64,000 nucleotides of DNA, from contig JBHGXV010000005.1 of the NCBI GenBank assembly GCA_041920505.1, forward strand, positions 1 to 64,000, written 5' to 3'. Position 1 is the first letter of the stretch. Every line of letters begins with the position of its first letter. Source of the stretch: JBHGXV01 sp041920505 (lineage in GTDB: Bacteria; Bacillota; Bacilli; Brevibacillales; Brevibacillaceae). This document shows, in pieces, positions 1 through 7,540 of this stretch. Below the pieces are notes generated by a model. It was not told the origin of the DNA and did not search any database. It worked only from the letters and a program-made list of their open reading frames with translations. The translations under genes were made by a program, and so were the position numbers.

Positions 1-52
1 TGCCGCGTTTTTTCATCTCGTGAATCATGTAAAACTCCCCATTCTTTACCAT
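1..52 (-). CDS. istA: IS21-family transposase IstA, N-terminal fragment
   Basis: Reading leftward from the ATG at 52-50, the first 17 codons give MVKNGEFYMIHEMKKRG and then leave the window. This matches the usual N-terminus of IstA transposases, which continues into a helix-turn-helix that binds the IS ends. A GGAGGAG ribosome site lies just upstream on the minus strand (around 62-68). IstA is the DDE transposase of IS21 elements and works with the AAA+ helper IstB, which would lie further left. Only the start is present, so intactness cannot be judged. Confidence 0.6.
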   Translation of the reverse strand, partial: MVKNGEFYMIHEMKKRG

Positions 53-141
53 GATTTCTCTCTCCTCCAAGGAGAGAGTTTGCGATGAAAGTGGGGAATT
101 TTCAACCGATTCTATTGGGGATTTTATCGCTGATCCTCACA
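1..141 (-). mobile_element. end of an IS21-family insertion sequence (partial)
   Basis: The first ~140 bases look like the istA-proximal end of an IS21-type element whose body lies to the left of the window. The start of an istA-like gene points leftward. Between that start and about position 141 the minus strand carries spaced related A-runs followed by CCCCA-type blocks (around 31-41, 93-104 and 114-125), as in the multiple terminal repeats of IS21 elements. The outer boundary is set near 139-141 because the strand ends there in the CA expected of IS21 ends. This is inference; no target duplication can be seen. Confidence 0.55.
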
Positions 142-182
142 CTTTGATCTTGACACAAGGCAATGGAGCTTTCGAAATTCGG

Positions 183-188
183 TATAAT
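183..188 (+). promoter_or_regulatory. candidate -10 box of the ArsR gene
   Basis: A perfect TATAAT lies 39 bases before the regulator start. No good -35 is found at 16-18 bases: the nearby TTGACA at 150-155 is 27 bases away, too far for a normal sigma-A promoter. Confidence 0.35.
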
Positions 189-226
189 GGAAGATAAGAA
201 ACCCGAAGATAAGCCTGGAGGTAGCA

Positions 227-529
227 ATGGAACTGCTGAAAGTATTCAAAGCCTTGTCCAACGAAACGAGACTGCAGATCATGCAGTGGTTGAAAGATCC
301 TGAAATGTACTTTCCCAAACCGCAAAACGGGGACATTCACGAAGACGGGGTTTGCGTGCGGGACATCCAAAAGAAAGTTGGATTGTCACAATCCACCGTG
401 TCCCTTTACCTGTCCTCCCTGCAAGAAGCGGGATTGATAAAAGCGAAACGGATTGGGCAATTTACCTATTATAAAAGGGATGAGGAGAACATTAAAAAAA
501 TAGTGGAATGGCTGAAGCGGGATTTGTAA
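227..529 (+). CDS. ArsR/SmtB-family transcriptional regulator
   Basis: A 100-residue protein with the compact winged-helix fold of ArsR repressors: an N-terminal helix with LSNETRLQIM at about residues 11-20, the recognition helix VGLSQSTVSLYLSSLQEAGL at about 51-70, and a basic wing ending in YYKRDEEN. The cysteine pair of the metal-sensing ELCVCD motif is absent; only one cysteine is visible, in GVCVRD at about residue 44, so the effector is probably not arsenite or zinc. A GGAGGT ribosome site precedes the ATG. ArsR proteins usually repress the operon beside them, here the flavin oxidoreductase cluster starting at 611, whose promoter is followed by an inverted repeat. The ligand is unknown. 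Confidence 0.85.
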   Translation: MELLKVFKALSNETRLQIMQWLKDPEMYFPKPQNGDIHEDGVCVRDIQKKVGLSQSTVSLYLSSLQEAGLIKAKRIGQFTYYKRDEENIKKIVEWLKRDL

Positions 530-540
530 ATCAAATGGAC

Positions 541-569
541 TTGAACATTCCGTGATTATTTCATATTAT
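541..569 (+). promoter_or_regulatory. sigma-A promoter of the oxidoreductase operon
   Basis: TTGAAC at 541-546 and TATTAT at 564-569 are separated by 17 bases, and the first gene of the operon starts 42 bases further on. Confidence 0.5.
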
Positions 570-591
570 TATATCGAGAATTTTAGATATA
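570..591 (+). promoter_or_regulatory. inverted repeat, candidate ArsR operator
   Basis: TATATC at 570-575 and GATATA at 586-591 form a 6-bp inverted repeat around a 10-base centre, directly downstream of the -10 box. This is where a repressor would block the operon promoter. Assigning it to the adjacent ArsR protein is inference. Confidence 0.35.
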
Positions 592-610
592 TAGATATGG
601 AGGGATCGTG

Positions 611-1576
611 ATGAACCGGTTTGATCAGCATAGGGGTTATTCCCGCATGTTTCAAGAAAACCATCTGACGCTCGGACTGTTTTTCCCCCTGGAATCATAC
701 GAGGGCAGCGTTCCGGAGATGAACATCGAAAAGCAGTTGAAACTGGCCAAAAGAGCGGAGGAACTGGATTTTGCCGCCTTGTGGGTCAGGGATGTTCCGT
801 TGCATGACCCCTATTTTGGGGATGCGGGACAAATGTATGATCCCTGGGTTTATTTGGGGTATATTGCCGCTCATACCCAAAACATGGCGTTGGGCACCGC
901 CAGCATTATTCTGACGTTGCGTCATCCGTTGCATGTCGCGAAAGCGGCCGCTTCTGTCGACAAACTGTCGGGAGAACGCCTTGTTCTCGGGGTGGCGACC
1001 GGGGATCGTCCGATCGAATTTCCGGCCTTCTCGGTTGATCCCGAACTTCGCGGCACGTACTTTCAAGAAGCCGTATCGGTGCTGAAAAGAGCGTGGAAGG
1101 AGAGCTTCCCTGTCATCCAATCGCCGCGGGTTGATCTTAGGAACGGGGATCTATTGCCCAAACCGCGTCTGTCAGACATTCCTCTGCTGGTCACCGGCCA
1201 CAGCTCTCAGTCCCCCGAATGGATTGCCCAGAACAGCGACGGGTGGCTCTACTATCCACGAAACGTGAATTTCCAGAAGATATTGATTGCGAATTGGCGC
1301 TCGCTAACCGATCGGTTCAAACCATTTAGCCAGTCCCTCTACATCGATTTGACGGAGGACCCGAATCATGCGCCAGTCCCCATTCATTTAGGTTTTCGCA
1401 TCGGGCGCAATCCTCTCGTTGAATACATCGAGAGTCTGAAAAACGTGGGGGTCAATCATGTGATTATCAACCTGAAATACGGCCACCGTCCTGTTGAAGA
1501 AGTGATCGAAGAATTAGGGGAAGAAGTTGTTCCGCACTTTCCCGCGTTAACCGGCAAGCCGCGAGTGGAGGCGTGA
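611..1576 (+). CDS. LLM-class flavin-dependent oxidoreductase (BA3436-like)
   Basis: A 321-residue luciferase-like (bacterial luciferase / F420 superfamily) TIM-barrel protein. These enzymes use reduced FMN or F420 to oxidise small organic substrates. Family features are the EELDFAALWVRDVP segment near residue 50, the strand LGTASIILTLRHP near residue 100, and DKLSGERLVLGVATGD near residues 118-133. The length fits the luciferase-type oxidoreductase group typified by Bacillus BA3436. The ATG at 611 is preferred to the adjacent in-frame GTG at 608 because it is better spaced from the GGAGGG at 600-604. The next gene is a flavin/NAD(P)H reductase, which could supply reduced flavin. The substrate cannot be told from sequence. 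Confidence 0.85.
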   Translation: MNRFDQHRGYSRMFQENHLTLGLFFPLESYEGSVPEMNIEKQLKLAKRAEELDFAALWVRDVPLHDPYFGDAGQMYDPWVYLGYIAAHTQNMALGTASIILTLRHPLHVAKAAASVDKLSGERLVLGVATGDRPIEFPAFSVDPELRGTYFQEAVSVLKRAWKESFPVIQSPRVDLRNGDLLPKPRLSDIPLLVTGHSSQSPEWIAQNSDGWLYYPRNVNFQKILIANWRSLTDRFKPFSQSLYIDLTEDPNHAPVPIHLGFRIGRNPLVEYIESLKNVGVNHVIINLKYGHRPVEEVIEELGEEVVPHFPALTGKPRVEA

Positions 1577-1623
1577 AATTGATGACATTCGGTTGAAAAA
1601 ACATCTGGTTAGGAGTGGATGGT

Positions 1624-2211
1624 ATGAAAGTGTTGGCGATTGTCTCACATCCCAGAAGAGAATCCCTTACGTTTTCCGTTGCCGAACGCGTGGTTCAAGG
1701 ATTAACCGATGCTGGACATGAAGTGGAAATGGCGGATTTGTACGGCGAGGAATTCCATCCGGTCCTACACGAACCGGATGAACCTGATTGGGACGACCCC
1801 AATAAGCAATACTCTGCGCGTGTTCAGAGAGAAATGGAAAGGATCAGAAGAAACGACGGGTTGGTATTTATCTTTCCGCTCTGGTGGTATTCCTTGCCGG
1901 CCATTGCGAAAGGATATATCGACCGGACATGGAACTATGGTTTTGCTTATGGCGGAGCGCGCCTTTCCCACCAAAAGGTATTGTGGATTCCGCTTGTCGG
2001 GGAGACGGAAGAAAGCTTGAAAAAAAGAAACTTCGACACCATGATTTCCCATTATCTGAACGTCGGGTTGGCTGGGTATACAGGTATTGCCCAATCTGAA
2101 GTGGCTTTTCTGTACAATACGTTAGCCGAAGGGATCGAACGCGAGGACGACATCAAACAGCATTACGACAGTCTGTTACATCGGGCGTATGAGTTGGGGT
2201 ATACCTTCTGA
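1624..2211 (+). CDS. flavodoxin-fold NAD(P)H oxidoreductase (YwrO/MdaB type)
   Basis: A 195-residue protein of the flavodoxin_2 family, which reduces quinones or flavins with NAD(P)H. It begins MKVLAIVSHPRRESLTFSVA, the FMN phosphate-binding strand-loop-helix. It has the conserved FIFPLWWYSLPAIAKGYIDR segment near residues 80-99, followed by WNYGFAYGG. The ATG at 1624 is chosen over the in-frame GTG at 1615 because AGGAG at 1611-1615 then sits 8 bases upstream. It lies 47 bases after the LLM oxidoreductase, apparently in the same operon. A role as reductase partner of that enzyme is inference. Confidence 0.85.
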   Translation: MKVLAIVSHPRRESLTFSVAERVVQGLTDAGHEVEMADLYGEEFHPVLHEPDEPDWDDPNKQYSARVQREMERIRRNDGLVFIFPLWWYSLPAIAKGYIDRTWNYGFAYGGARLSHQKVLWIPLVGETEESLKKRNFDTMISHYLNVGLAGYTGIAQSEVAFLYNTLAEGIEREDDIKQHYDSLLHRAYELGYTF

Positions 2212-2277
2212 ACAGTCGAGCGTTGATACGAGTCCGGGATCTGGAACCGACTCGCTGAAAAGGAGGAACGAGCAGGT

Positions 2278-3126
2278 ATGGCTTACCGTGTTTATGCGAT
2301 GGATTTTTCATTTTACAACTCCATGGGGATTTACAGCTTCGAGGCACGGTGCGAGATGCTAAAAGAGATTGGGTACGATGCGGCGCATTTGTCCATCTGG
2401 CACGGGGAACGGTGGCGGGACGCGGCCAAGCTCGTCAGCGTCAAGGAAAAATATGGGCTTGACGTTGCGGGCGTGTACGTCGTGTTGGATCTCTCATTGG
2501 GCGAGGACCATCCGCGAAATAAGGGAATCCTGACGTTGTTGGAGACGCTCGAAGGGTGTTCGACAGTCGAGTTGGCGATCCAATCCGTCGGAAGTCATAT
2601 TCACCCGTCAGACCCGTCGGGAGACGAGATCGCGGCGAGGTGGCTGGAAAAGGCGCTCAAGATTTGCGAGCGGCGAAACATCGACCTCTTGCTTTACACG
2701 CACCTGTCCTTCTGGATCGAGCGGCATGAAGATGCCATCCGATTATGTCGGCGGCTGAATCATCCCAATCTGGGGATCGTCTTCTGCGGCTTCCACTGGT
2801 ACGCTGTCGATGGGACAAACCTCGCGGCTACGCTGGAAGGGGTAGCGCCGTACCTGAAGCAGGTGAACCTGTCCGGCAGCCGCCGGAATCCGCACGGTTT
2901 TGGCAACATTGCGACGATCGAGCCGTTGGACGAGGGAGAACTGGACAATTTCGCGTTGCTGGGGCAGTTGAAAAAGATCGGGTTTCAGGGGATGATTGGC
3001 TTTCAGGGCTGGAGTGAAGGGGGCGACGCCTACAGCAAGCTGAGCCGTTCGCTCAGAGCATTCCGCGACATGGAACGGCGTCTTGAGGCACATCCGCACT
3101 GGGCGGAATTGAACTTGCTTCCGTAA
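2278..3126 (+). CDS. sugar phosphate isomerase/epimerase-like TIM-barrel protein
   Basis: A 282-residue protein resembling the xylose isomerase-like / AP endonuclease 2 TIM-barrel superfamily, which binds divalent metals to isomerise or cleave sugars and related molecules. Visible features are the DAAHLSIWHGERW segment near residue 35, DVAGVYVVLDLS near residue 62, NIDLLLYTHLSFWIERHEDA near residues 135-155, NLGIVFCGFHWYAVDG near 165-180 and the C-terminal FQGMIGFQGW. A GGAGG ribosome site lies before the ATG. It is the third gene of the ArsR-linked operon, 66 bases after the reductase. The substrate is unknown. Confidence 0.75.
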   Translation: MAYRVYAMDFSFYNSMGIYSFEARCEMLKEIGYDAAHLSIWHGERWRDAAKLVSVKEKYGLDVAGVYVVLDLSLGEDHPRNKGILTLLETLEGCSTVELAIQSVGSHIHPSDPSGDEIAARWLEKALKICERRNIDLLLYTHLSFWIERHEDAIRLCRRLNHPNLGIVFCGFHWYAVDGTNLAATLEGVAPYLKQVNLSGSRRNPHGFGNIATIEPLDEGELDNFALLGQLKKIGFQGMIGFQGWSEGGDAYSKLSRSLRAFRDMERRLEAHPHWAELNLLP

Positions 3127-3192
3127 CCCCTCGCTTGCCAACAAAAAGATGCATCTTTCCGCAAGTTCTTCTCATCTGGATAGATTTGTTGT

Positions 3193-3222
3193 TTGCCTGT
3201 GATTTGGCGGTGGTGCCATAAT
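3193..3222 (+). promoter_or_regulatory. candidate sigma-A promoter of the YdaK-like gene
   Basis: TTGCCT at 3193-3198 and CATAAT at 3217-3222 are 18 bases apart, 46 bases before the ATG at 3268. The match is moderate. It argues against the longer reading frame that opens at 3193. Confidence 0.4.
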
Positions 3223-3267
3223 ACGGAGAGGATTGCTTCGAAGTCAGAACATCGGGAAGATCGCATC

Positions 3268-4104
3268 ATGAAGCGAAGTGTCAGTATTGGTGGATTGACG
3301 TTGATACAACTGATTCTGGTTGTTTGGCTTGTCTCGCTCGTGCCCGTGGGCGCAGGATGGCTTGTGTTGGCCGTTCTTGCGCTGGTGTACGGTCTTTTCC
3401 TGCTTTTGTCTCCTCTTCGCTCCTTTGCTTTGTTTGTCGCCGTCGTACTGGGACAGGCCTTTTACGCCATCGCAGAGGGAAGTAAATTTGGCTGGGACAT
3501 CAAAGAGCAATTCCAGTGGATCGTGTTACAGCTCGTGGTGTTGGGGATCGCGGGTGCGTCATGGGCGCAAGCAACCGAGTTGCGCAAATGGGCTCGTTTG
3601 TATGATGAAGCACAGCGGCAGCTGGCCACCCTTCGCAAAACGGATAGAGCCGTGTCGGTGTTGAGCGCGAATGAATTCAAAGATCGCTTGAAAGCGATCG
3701 TGGTCTCTCTGCGCAGGCGAAATGAACCGGGCGCGGTCATTCTTGTGTCCGTTCCTCCTCGGGTGGTCGGGTTTGGAGGGCGACACTACACGCCGGAAGC
3801 TGTGTTGCAATGGATCGGTGAGACAGCGTTGGCGTCGGTTCGCGACCAGTTTGACATCGTGGGCCGCATTTCGCGCTCGACACTCGCGATCGTCCTGCAG
3901 CGCTGTGACCGGGAAGGGGCGTCGCGCGCGCTTCGGCGGTTTCATAGGCAGCTGCTTCAAAAGCGAAGGCTTCGTGCGGAAGTGGTCATGTCGTGGGTTC
4001 ATGTCGAGGAATTGCCCGTCATCCAGGGCTGGACAGCGGTGGAAGCGATGCTTGAAGAAGCCGGTGCGGACGAGGCCGTGGCCGTGCGGCGGAAAGGAGG
4101 CTGA
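3268..4104 (+). CDS. membrane protein with degenerate GGDEF domain (YdaK-like)
   Basis: A 278-residue protein. The first ~100 residues form four hydrophobic segments, followed by a short coiled region (WARLYDEAQRQLATLRK) and a C-terminal domain of about 150 residues. That domain follows the diguanylate cyclase fold, but the signature GG(D/E)EF is replaced by SRSTL within IVGRISRSTLAIVL, so catalysis is not expected. Before it stands RDQFD, with the arginine one residue off the normal RxxD inhibitory site; whether c-di-GMP is bound is open. The layout matches Bacillus subtilis YdaK, a degenerate GGDEF receptor that activates the glycosyltransferase YdaM. Here too the next gene is a glycosyltransferase, 3 bases downstream. 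The start at ATG 3268 is chosen because upstream sequence looks like promoter. Confidence 0.65.
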   Translation: MKRSVSIGGLTLIQLILVVWLVSLVPVGAGWLVLAVLALVYGLFLLLSPLRSFALFVAVVLGQAFYAIAEGSKFGWDIKEQFQWIVLQLVVLGIAGASWAQATELRKWARLYDEAQRQLATLRKTDRAVSVLSANEFKDRLKAIVVSLRRRNEPGAVILVSVPPRVVGFGGRHYTPEAVLQWIGETALASVRDQFDIVGRISRSTLAIVLQRCDREGASRALRRFHRQLLQKRRLRAEVVMSWVHVEELPVIQGWTAVEAMLEEAGADEAVAVRRKGG

Positions 4105-4107
4105 CCC

Positions 4108-5322
4108 GTGTCGGTTGTCCTGTTCGTGATCGCGGCATTGTTTTGGCTCGGGCTTCTGTATTATTCGGTGTTGTGCGTCGCCGGTCTCGTCTTCCGATCG
4201 AGAACGGCCCCTTCCCATTCGCTTGGCGAATACCCTGGCGTCGCCATCTTGATCCCGGCCCGCAACGAGGAAAAAGTATTGGCCCAGACGCTGGATGCCA
4301 TGGCGAGGCTGCGGTATGACGGTCCGCTGACGGTGTATGTGCTGAACGACAATTCCTCTGATGCGACCGGGGACATCGCGGACGATTACGCGTCGATGTT
4401 TTCCCACATCCGGCATGTCCAAGTCCCCCCGGGAACGCCGAAGGGGAAGGGGCGTGTGCTGAACTACGGACTGACGCTGGTGCGGGAGAAATACGTAGCC
4501 GTCTATGACGCTGATAACCGGCCGGAGCCGGACGCCCTGCGCCTGTTGGTCGAGGCGGCCGTTCAGACGCGGGGGGCGGTGGGAGCCGTCGGTTACGTGA
4601 AAACCCTCAATGCTGAGAAAAACTGGCTGACGAGAATGATCGCCCTGGAGTTTGCCGTCTTTCAACTGTTGATGCAATGCGGGCGCTGGCGTTTGTTCGG
4701 ATTGGGCACGTTGACCGGGACCAATCTCGTGGTGGAGCGCGAGGCTCTCGTCTTGGCGGGCGGCTGGGATTCTTCCGCCTTGGCCGAGGATGCCGATCTG
4801 TCCGTCTCGCTTGCGGCCCTGGGAGGAAGACTGCCGATTGTTCCCAAGTCGCGCTCATGGGAGCAAGAGCCCCAAACATTCACCGTTTGGCTGAGACAAC
4901 GGACGAGATGGATGCAGGGTAATCTGCAACTGATCCGAAAAATGCGAAAGACGCCGCAGTGGCGCGAGAGGCACGTTTTTTTGCATGCGGCTCACATTCT
5001 GTCCATCTATCTCGTATTTGCCGTGGTCCTGTTCATTTCCGATGTGTGGTTCCTGTTGGGCATGCTGGGGGTGGCCGGCACGTCGTACGCGGAACCCCTG
5101 CTCTTGTTGTGGTTCGAGTCGTGGCTGATTTACGTGATCCAACTGTTGAGCGCGGAAGTGGCGGACGACCTGGCAAGTCCGGTCAATCTCGCCGTTTCCT
5201 TTGTCATGTACTTCACCTATTCGCAGTTGTGGCTGTTTCTGCTGGTGCGTGCCGCTTTCTTGGAGTACAAGCGCCGGCAGATGAAAGCCGAACCGGTGTG
5301 GGACAAGACAGTCAGGTTTTAG
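4108..5322 (+). CDS. membrane family 2 glycosyltransferase (YdaM/PgaC-like)
   Basis: A 404-residue processive-type glycosyltransferase. One N-terminal transmembrane helix precedes a GT-A domain with VAILIPARNEEKVL at about 47, the donor-binding VLNDNSSDAT at about 79, the metal-binding YDADN at about 136, the acceptor-site AEDADL at about 226 and the RQRTRW (Q/RxxRW type) motif at about 267. At least three transmembrane helices follow. It begins at GTG 4108 with AAAGGAGG at 4093-4100. Such enzymes polymerise or export an exopolysaccharide. The tight coupling to the degenerate GGDEF protein suggests control by c-di-GMP. The polymer is unknown. Confidence 0.85.
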   Translation: MSVVLFVIAALFWLGLLYYSVLCVAGLVFRSRTAPSHSLGEYPGVAILIPARNEEKVLAQTLDAMARLRYDGPLTVYVLNDNSSDATGDIADDYASMFSHIRHVQVPPGTPKGKGRVLNYGLTLVREKYVAVYDADNRPEPDALRLLVEAAVQTRGAVGAVGYVKTLNAEKNWLTRMIALEFAVFQLLMQCGRWRLFGLGTLTGTNLVVEREALVLAGGWDSSALAEDADLSVSLAALGGRLPIVPKSRSWEQEPQTFTVWLRQRTRWMQGNLQLIRKMRKTPQWRERHVFLHAAHILSIYLVFAVVLFISDVWFLLGMLGVAGTSYAEPLLLLWFESWLIYVIQLLSAEVADDLASPVNLAVSFVMYFTYSQLWLFLLVRAAFLEYKRRQMKAEPVWDKTVRF

Positions 5323-5403
5323 TCCAGTGGTTTATTCGACATCCTTCTACAAAAATCGCCAATCTTTGCCGATACCTACAATAGACGTTCGTTTCTTTAT
5401 TTT

Positions 5404-5437
5404 CCCCTTGGCTTGTAGTCAAGGGGCTGTTTTGTTT
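5404..5437 (+). terminator. terminator after the glycosyltransferase gene
   Basis: CCCCTTG and CAAGGGG form a 7-bp stem at 5404-5427, followed by a T-rich run. Confidence 0.75.
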
Positions 5438-5610
5438 TTGCGGGAGGTGTCAGCCGAAGACGGAACCATTCCAACATATTTTTACATGCATCAACAAAAT
5501 TTTAGGCAAAAACCTGGATTTTTTAAAACTGGAAGTGATAATATAGGGAATGTTGTGAGGAAATAGTTGGTTTTCTCTTTGTCTTTTGTTTTATGTTGCA
5601 ACGATCAACA

Positions 5611-5695
5611 GTCGAAAAGGGCAAACTTGCCGAAAGGTAAGGGCGCAAAGCCACGGGTCTACGGTCGATGAGACTATGACAGCCGGGTTACCGAC
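5611..5695 (+). promoter_or_regulatory. GEMM-I cyclic di-GMP riboswitch aptamer
   Basis: The segment has the ordered conserved parts of the class I c-di-GMP (GEMM) aptamer: GGGCAAAC at 5619-5626, a stem capped by a GAAA tetraloop (CTTGCC, GAAA, GGTAAG), the CGCAAAGCC joining segment at 5644-5652, a second hairpin and the closing AGCCGGGTTACC at 5681-5692. GTCG at 5611-5614 can pair with CGAC at 5692-5695. A terminator follows 38 bases on, so the switch probably acts on transcription elongation. It leads into the decarboxylase and chemoreceptor genes. Whether the ligand turns expression on or off cannot be read directly. Confidence 0.88.
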
Positions 5696-5733
5696 AACAC
5701 ACCAGGAGAAGGGCAACTGTGCTGGGTAATCAG

Positions 5734-5762
5734 GGCTATTCGATCGGAGAATAGCCTTTTTT
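5734..5762 (+). terminator. expression-platform terminator of the c-di-GMP riboswitch
   Basis: GGCTATTC (5734-5741) pairs with GAATAGCC (5749-5756) and is followed by six T residues. It lies between the aptamer and the coding region it controls. Confidence 0.85.
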
Positions 5763-5887
5763 GCTGTCCGACTCTGCGGCTCCCGGCGAAAGGGGGGGAG
5801 AGATCGTACATCCATCGCGGTATCCGAATGGACGCCAAACTCACCAAACGTCGCAGCAATGAACACCCAAAGGAGCGTGTATGATCC

Positions 5888-7540
5888 ATGAAGTTCACAG
5901 ATGTACAAGCACTATTTCCGAGTGAAGACGGCAATCAGGAGAGCCGCAATCAGTTGCTGGCCTTGATGGAGCAGTTGGTCAAGGCGGTGGATGAGCTGAA
6001 GGATCCGGCTCGGGCGGTGTTGGGGCCGATGCAGGAAAAGACGGGAGATTTCTACAAGCGCTTGATGGAGGAGTCGGACGTGCCGAAACAGGGCATGCCG
6101 CTGGAGCGGGTGGTCAACGAATTGAAGCGGTTGATTCCGGGACACCCGTACCATACCCGTAACTTTCTCACGAATGTGCTGCCAATGGCCAGCGTGCCCG
6201 GGATTTTGGGGGCCCTGCTCACGGTGTTGCTCAATGGCAACAACTTGTGGGATGTCTACGGTCCGGCTGGAGCGGAAGCGGAGGTTCGCGTGATTTCGAT
6301 GATGTCCAAACTCGTCGGCTACGACGTCTCCAGAAGTTTCGGGTATACGACCTGGGGTGGACAGGGGGCGGTCTTCTCCGGGCTGCGCCTGGCCATCGCC
6401 AAGCAGTTTCCGGAAGCGAAGGAGAAAGGGGTGCCCAACAATCTCTACTGCTTCGCGTCGGAAAACGCCCACTACAGCCTACTGAAGTCCGCAGAGGCGA
6501 CCGGCATCGGGAGCGATCACCTGATTACCGTAAAGGCCGGGGCCGACCATTCGATGGACATCGACGATCTGCGGGCCAAGATGGAAGAGGTGATCCGGCG
6601 CGGCGGCATTCCGGTGTACATCGTGGCCACGACCGGGGCGACGGATTCGTTTGGCATCGACGACGTGCGGGCGGTCAGGGAAGCAGCCGACGAGATCACC
6701 GCCCGTCACGGGCTCAAGCCGGTGCATATCCATGCTGACTCGGCGCTGGGCGGGTTTTATTCCCTGTTTAACGACTACGATTTTGAAGCCAATCCGCTGG
6801 GGCTGGAAGAGGCGGTCTGCCGCGAGCTGATCAAGATTCGGGAAAAGATGCGGCATCTGCGCCTCGCGGACAGTCTCTGCTTCGACTTCCAGAAGCTTGG
6901 CCAGACGCCGTATCTGACCAGCCTGTTCCTGGTGAAAAACGGCGCGGATTTCGGACTGTTGGATCTGCACGAGTTTGAGACGCCATACGTCGGTAACCGG
7001 GGGTACGGCAGCTATCACACCAGCTACACGCTGGAGTGCTCCCGCATGGCCAGCTCGATTGCCATTTACGCTGCGCTCATGGCGTTTGGCGTGGAGGGGT
7101 ATCAACAGATCCTCGCCAACTACGTTCGCGTCAATCTGGCGTTCCGGGAGAAGCTGCTGTCGCGCGTGCCGCTGGTGGCCGTGACCAACGAGGAAAACGT
7201 CGGTCCCATCACGACGTTCCGTTTCTATCCGGAGCGGGTCGAGTGGGCGGACGAGCGGTCCGGACGGGCGACGAGCGAACAGATTCGCCGCAACAACGAG
7301 TGGAATTGCCGCCTGTTTGAGAAGTTTGGAGCCAAGCGCGATGTCGTCTTTTTGGGCGACACCACGCGGCAGTCTCTGGTGGATACAGCGGATGCCCGAC
7401 GGGTGCCGATCGCGGCCGTGAAGTTCTTTGCCATCTCGCCGTACACGATGGTGGAGACGCTTGATCCGGTTGTCGACTTTATTGCGGGTATCGCGGAACA
7501 GGCGTTGCACGAAAAGAACAAGGTGATGACACATGTTTAA
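5888..7540 (+). CDS. PLP-dependent (group II) amino acid decarboxylase
   Basis: A 550-residue pyridoxal phosphate enzyme of the group II decarboxylase family (glutamate, aspartate, tyrosine and aromatic amino acid decarboxylases). Visible motifs are GYTTWGGQGAVFSGLRLA near residue 152 (cofactor phosphate loop), ASENAHYSLLKSA near 190 (histidine stacking on the ring), the HADSALGGFY aspartate near 283 and the DFQKLGQTPYLTS lysine near 338 that should hold PLP. The substrate is not evident. AGGAG at 5871-5875 is rather far (12 bases) from the ATG. Its stop overlaps the chemoreceptor start by 8 bases, so the two are translationally coupled, and both lie behind the c-di-GMP riboswitch. Confidence 0.85.
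   Translation: MKFTDVQALFPSEDGNQESRNQLLALMEQLVKAVDELKDPARAVLGPMQEKTGDFYKRLMEESDVPKQGMPLERVVNELKRLIPGHPYHTRNFLTNVLPMASVPGILGALLTVLLNGNNLWDVYGPAGAEAEVRVISMMSKLVGYDVSRSFGYTTWGGQGAVFSGLRLAIAKQFPEAKEKGVPNNLYCFASENAHYSLLKSAEATGIGSDHLITVKAGADHSMDIDDLRAKMEEVIRRGGIPVYIVATTGATDSFGIDDVRAVREAADEITARHGLKPVHIHADSALGGFYSLFNDYDFEANPLGLEEAVCRELIKIREKMRHLRLADSLCFDFQKLGQTPYLTSLFLVKNGADFGLLDLHEFETPYVGNRGYGSYHTSYTLECSRMASSIAIYAALMAFGVEGYQQILANYVRVNLAFREKLLSRVPLVAVTNEENVGPITTFRFYPERVEWADERSGRATSEQIRRNNEWNCRLFEKFGAKRDVVFLGDTTRQSLVDTADARRVPIAAVKFFAISPYTMVETLDPVVDFIAGIAEQALHEKNKVMTHV

Larger units (their letters stand above)
5323..5887 (+). other. 565-bp intergenic region with terminator and riboswitch
   Basis: This gap holds the terminator of the glycosyltransferase operon (5404-5427), an A+T-rich stretch that presumably contains the next promoter, the c-di-GMP riboswitch aptamer (5611-5695), its terminator (5734-5762) and about 125 bases of leader before the decarboxylase. 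A short open frame at 5327-5566 has no ribosome site or coding character and is not called. Confidence 0.8.

Noticed and set aside
150..155. TTGACA as -35 for the ArsR gene
   Set aside because: It is 27 bases from the TATAAT at 183, too far for sigma-A.
3193..3267. N-terminal extension of the YdaK-like protein from 3193
   Set aside because: This segment contains a promoter-like element and gives an untypical N-terminus before the membrane segments.
5327..5566. Short plus-strand open frame after the glycosyltransferase
   Set aside because: It runs through a terminator stem, has no ribosome site and shows no protein-like composition.
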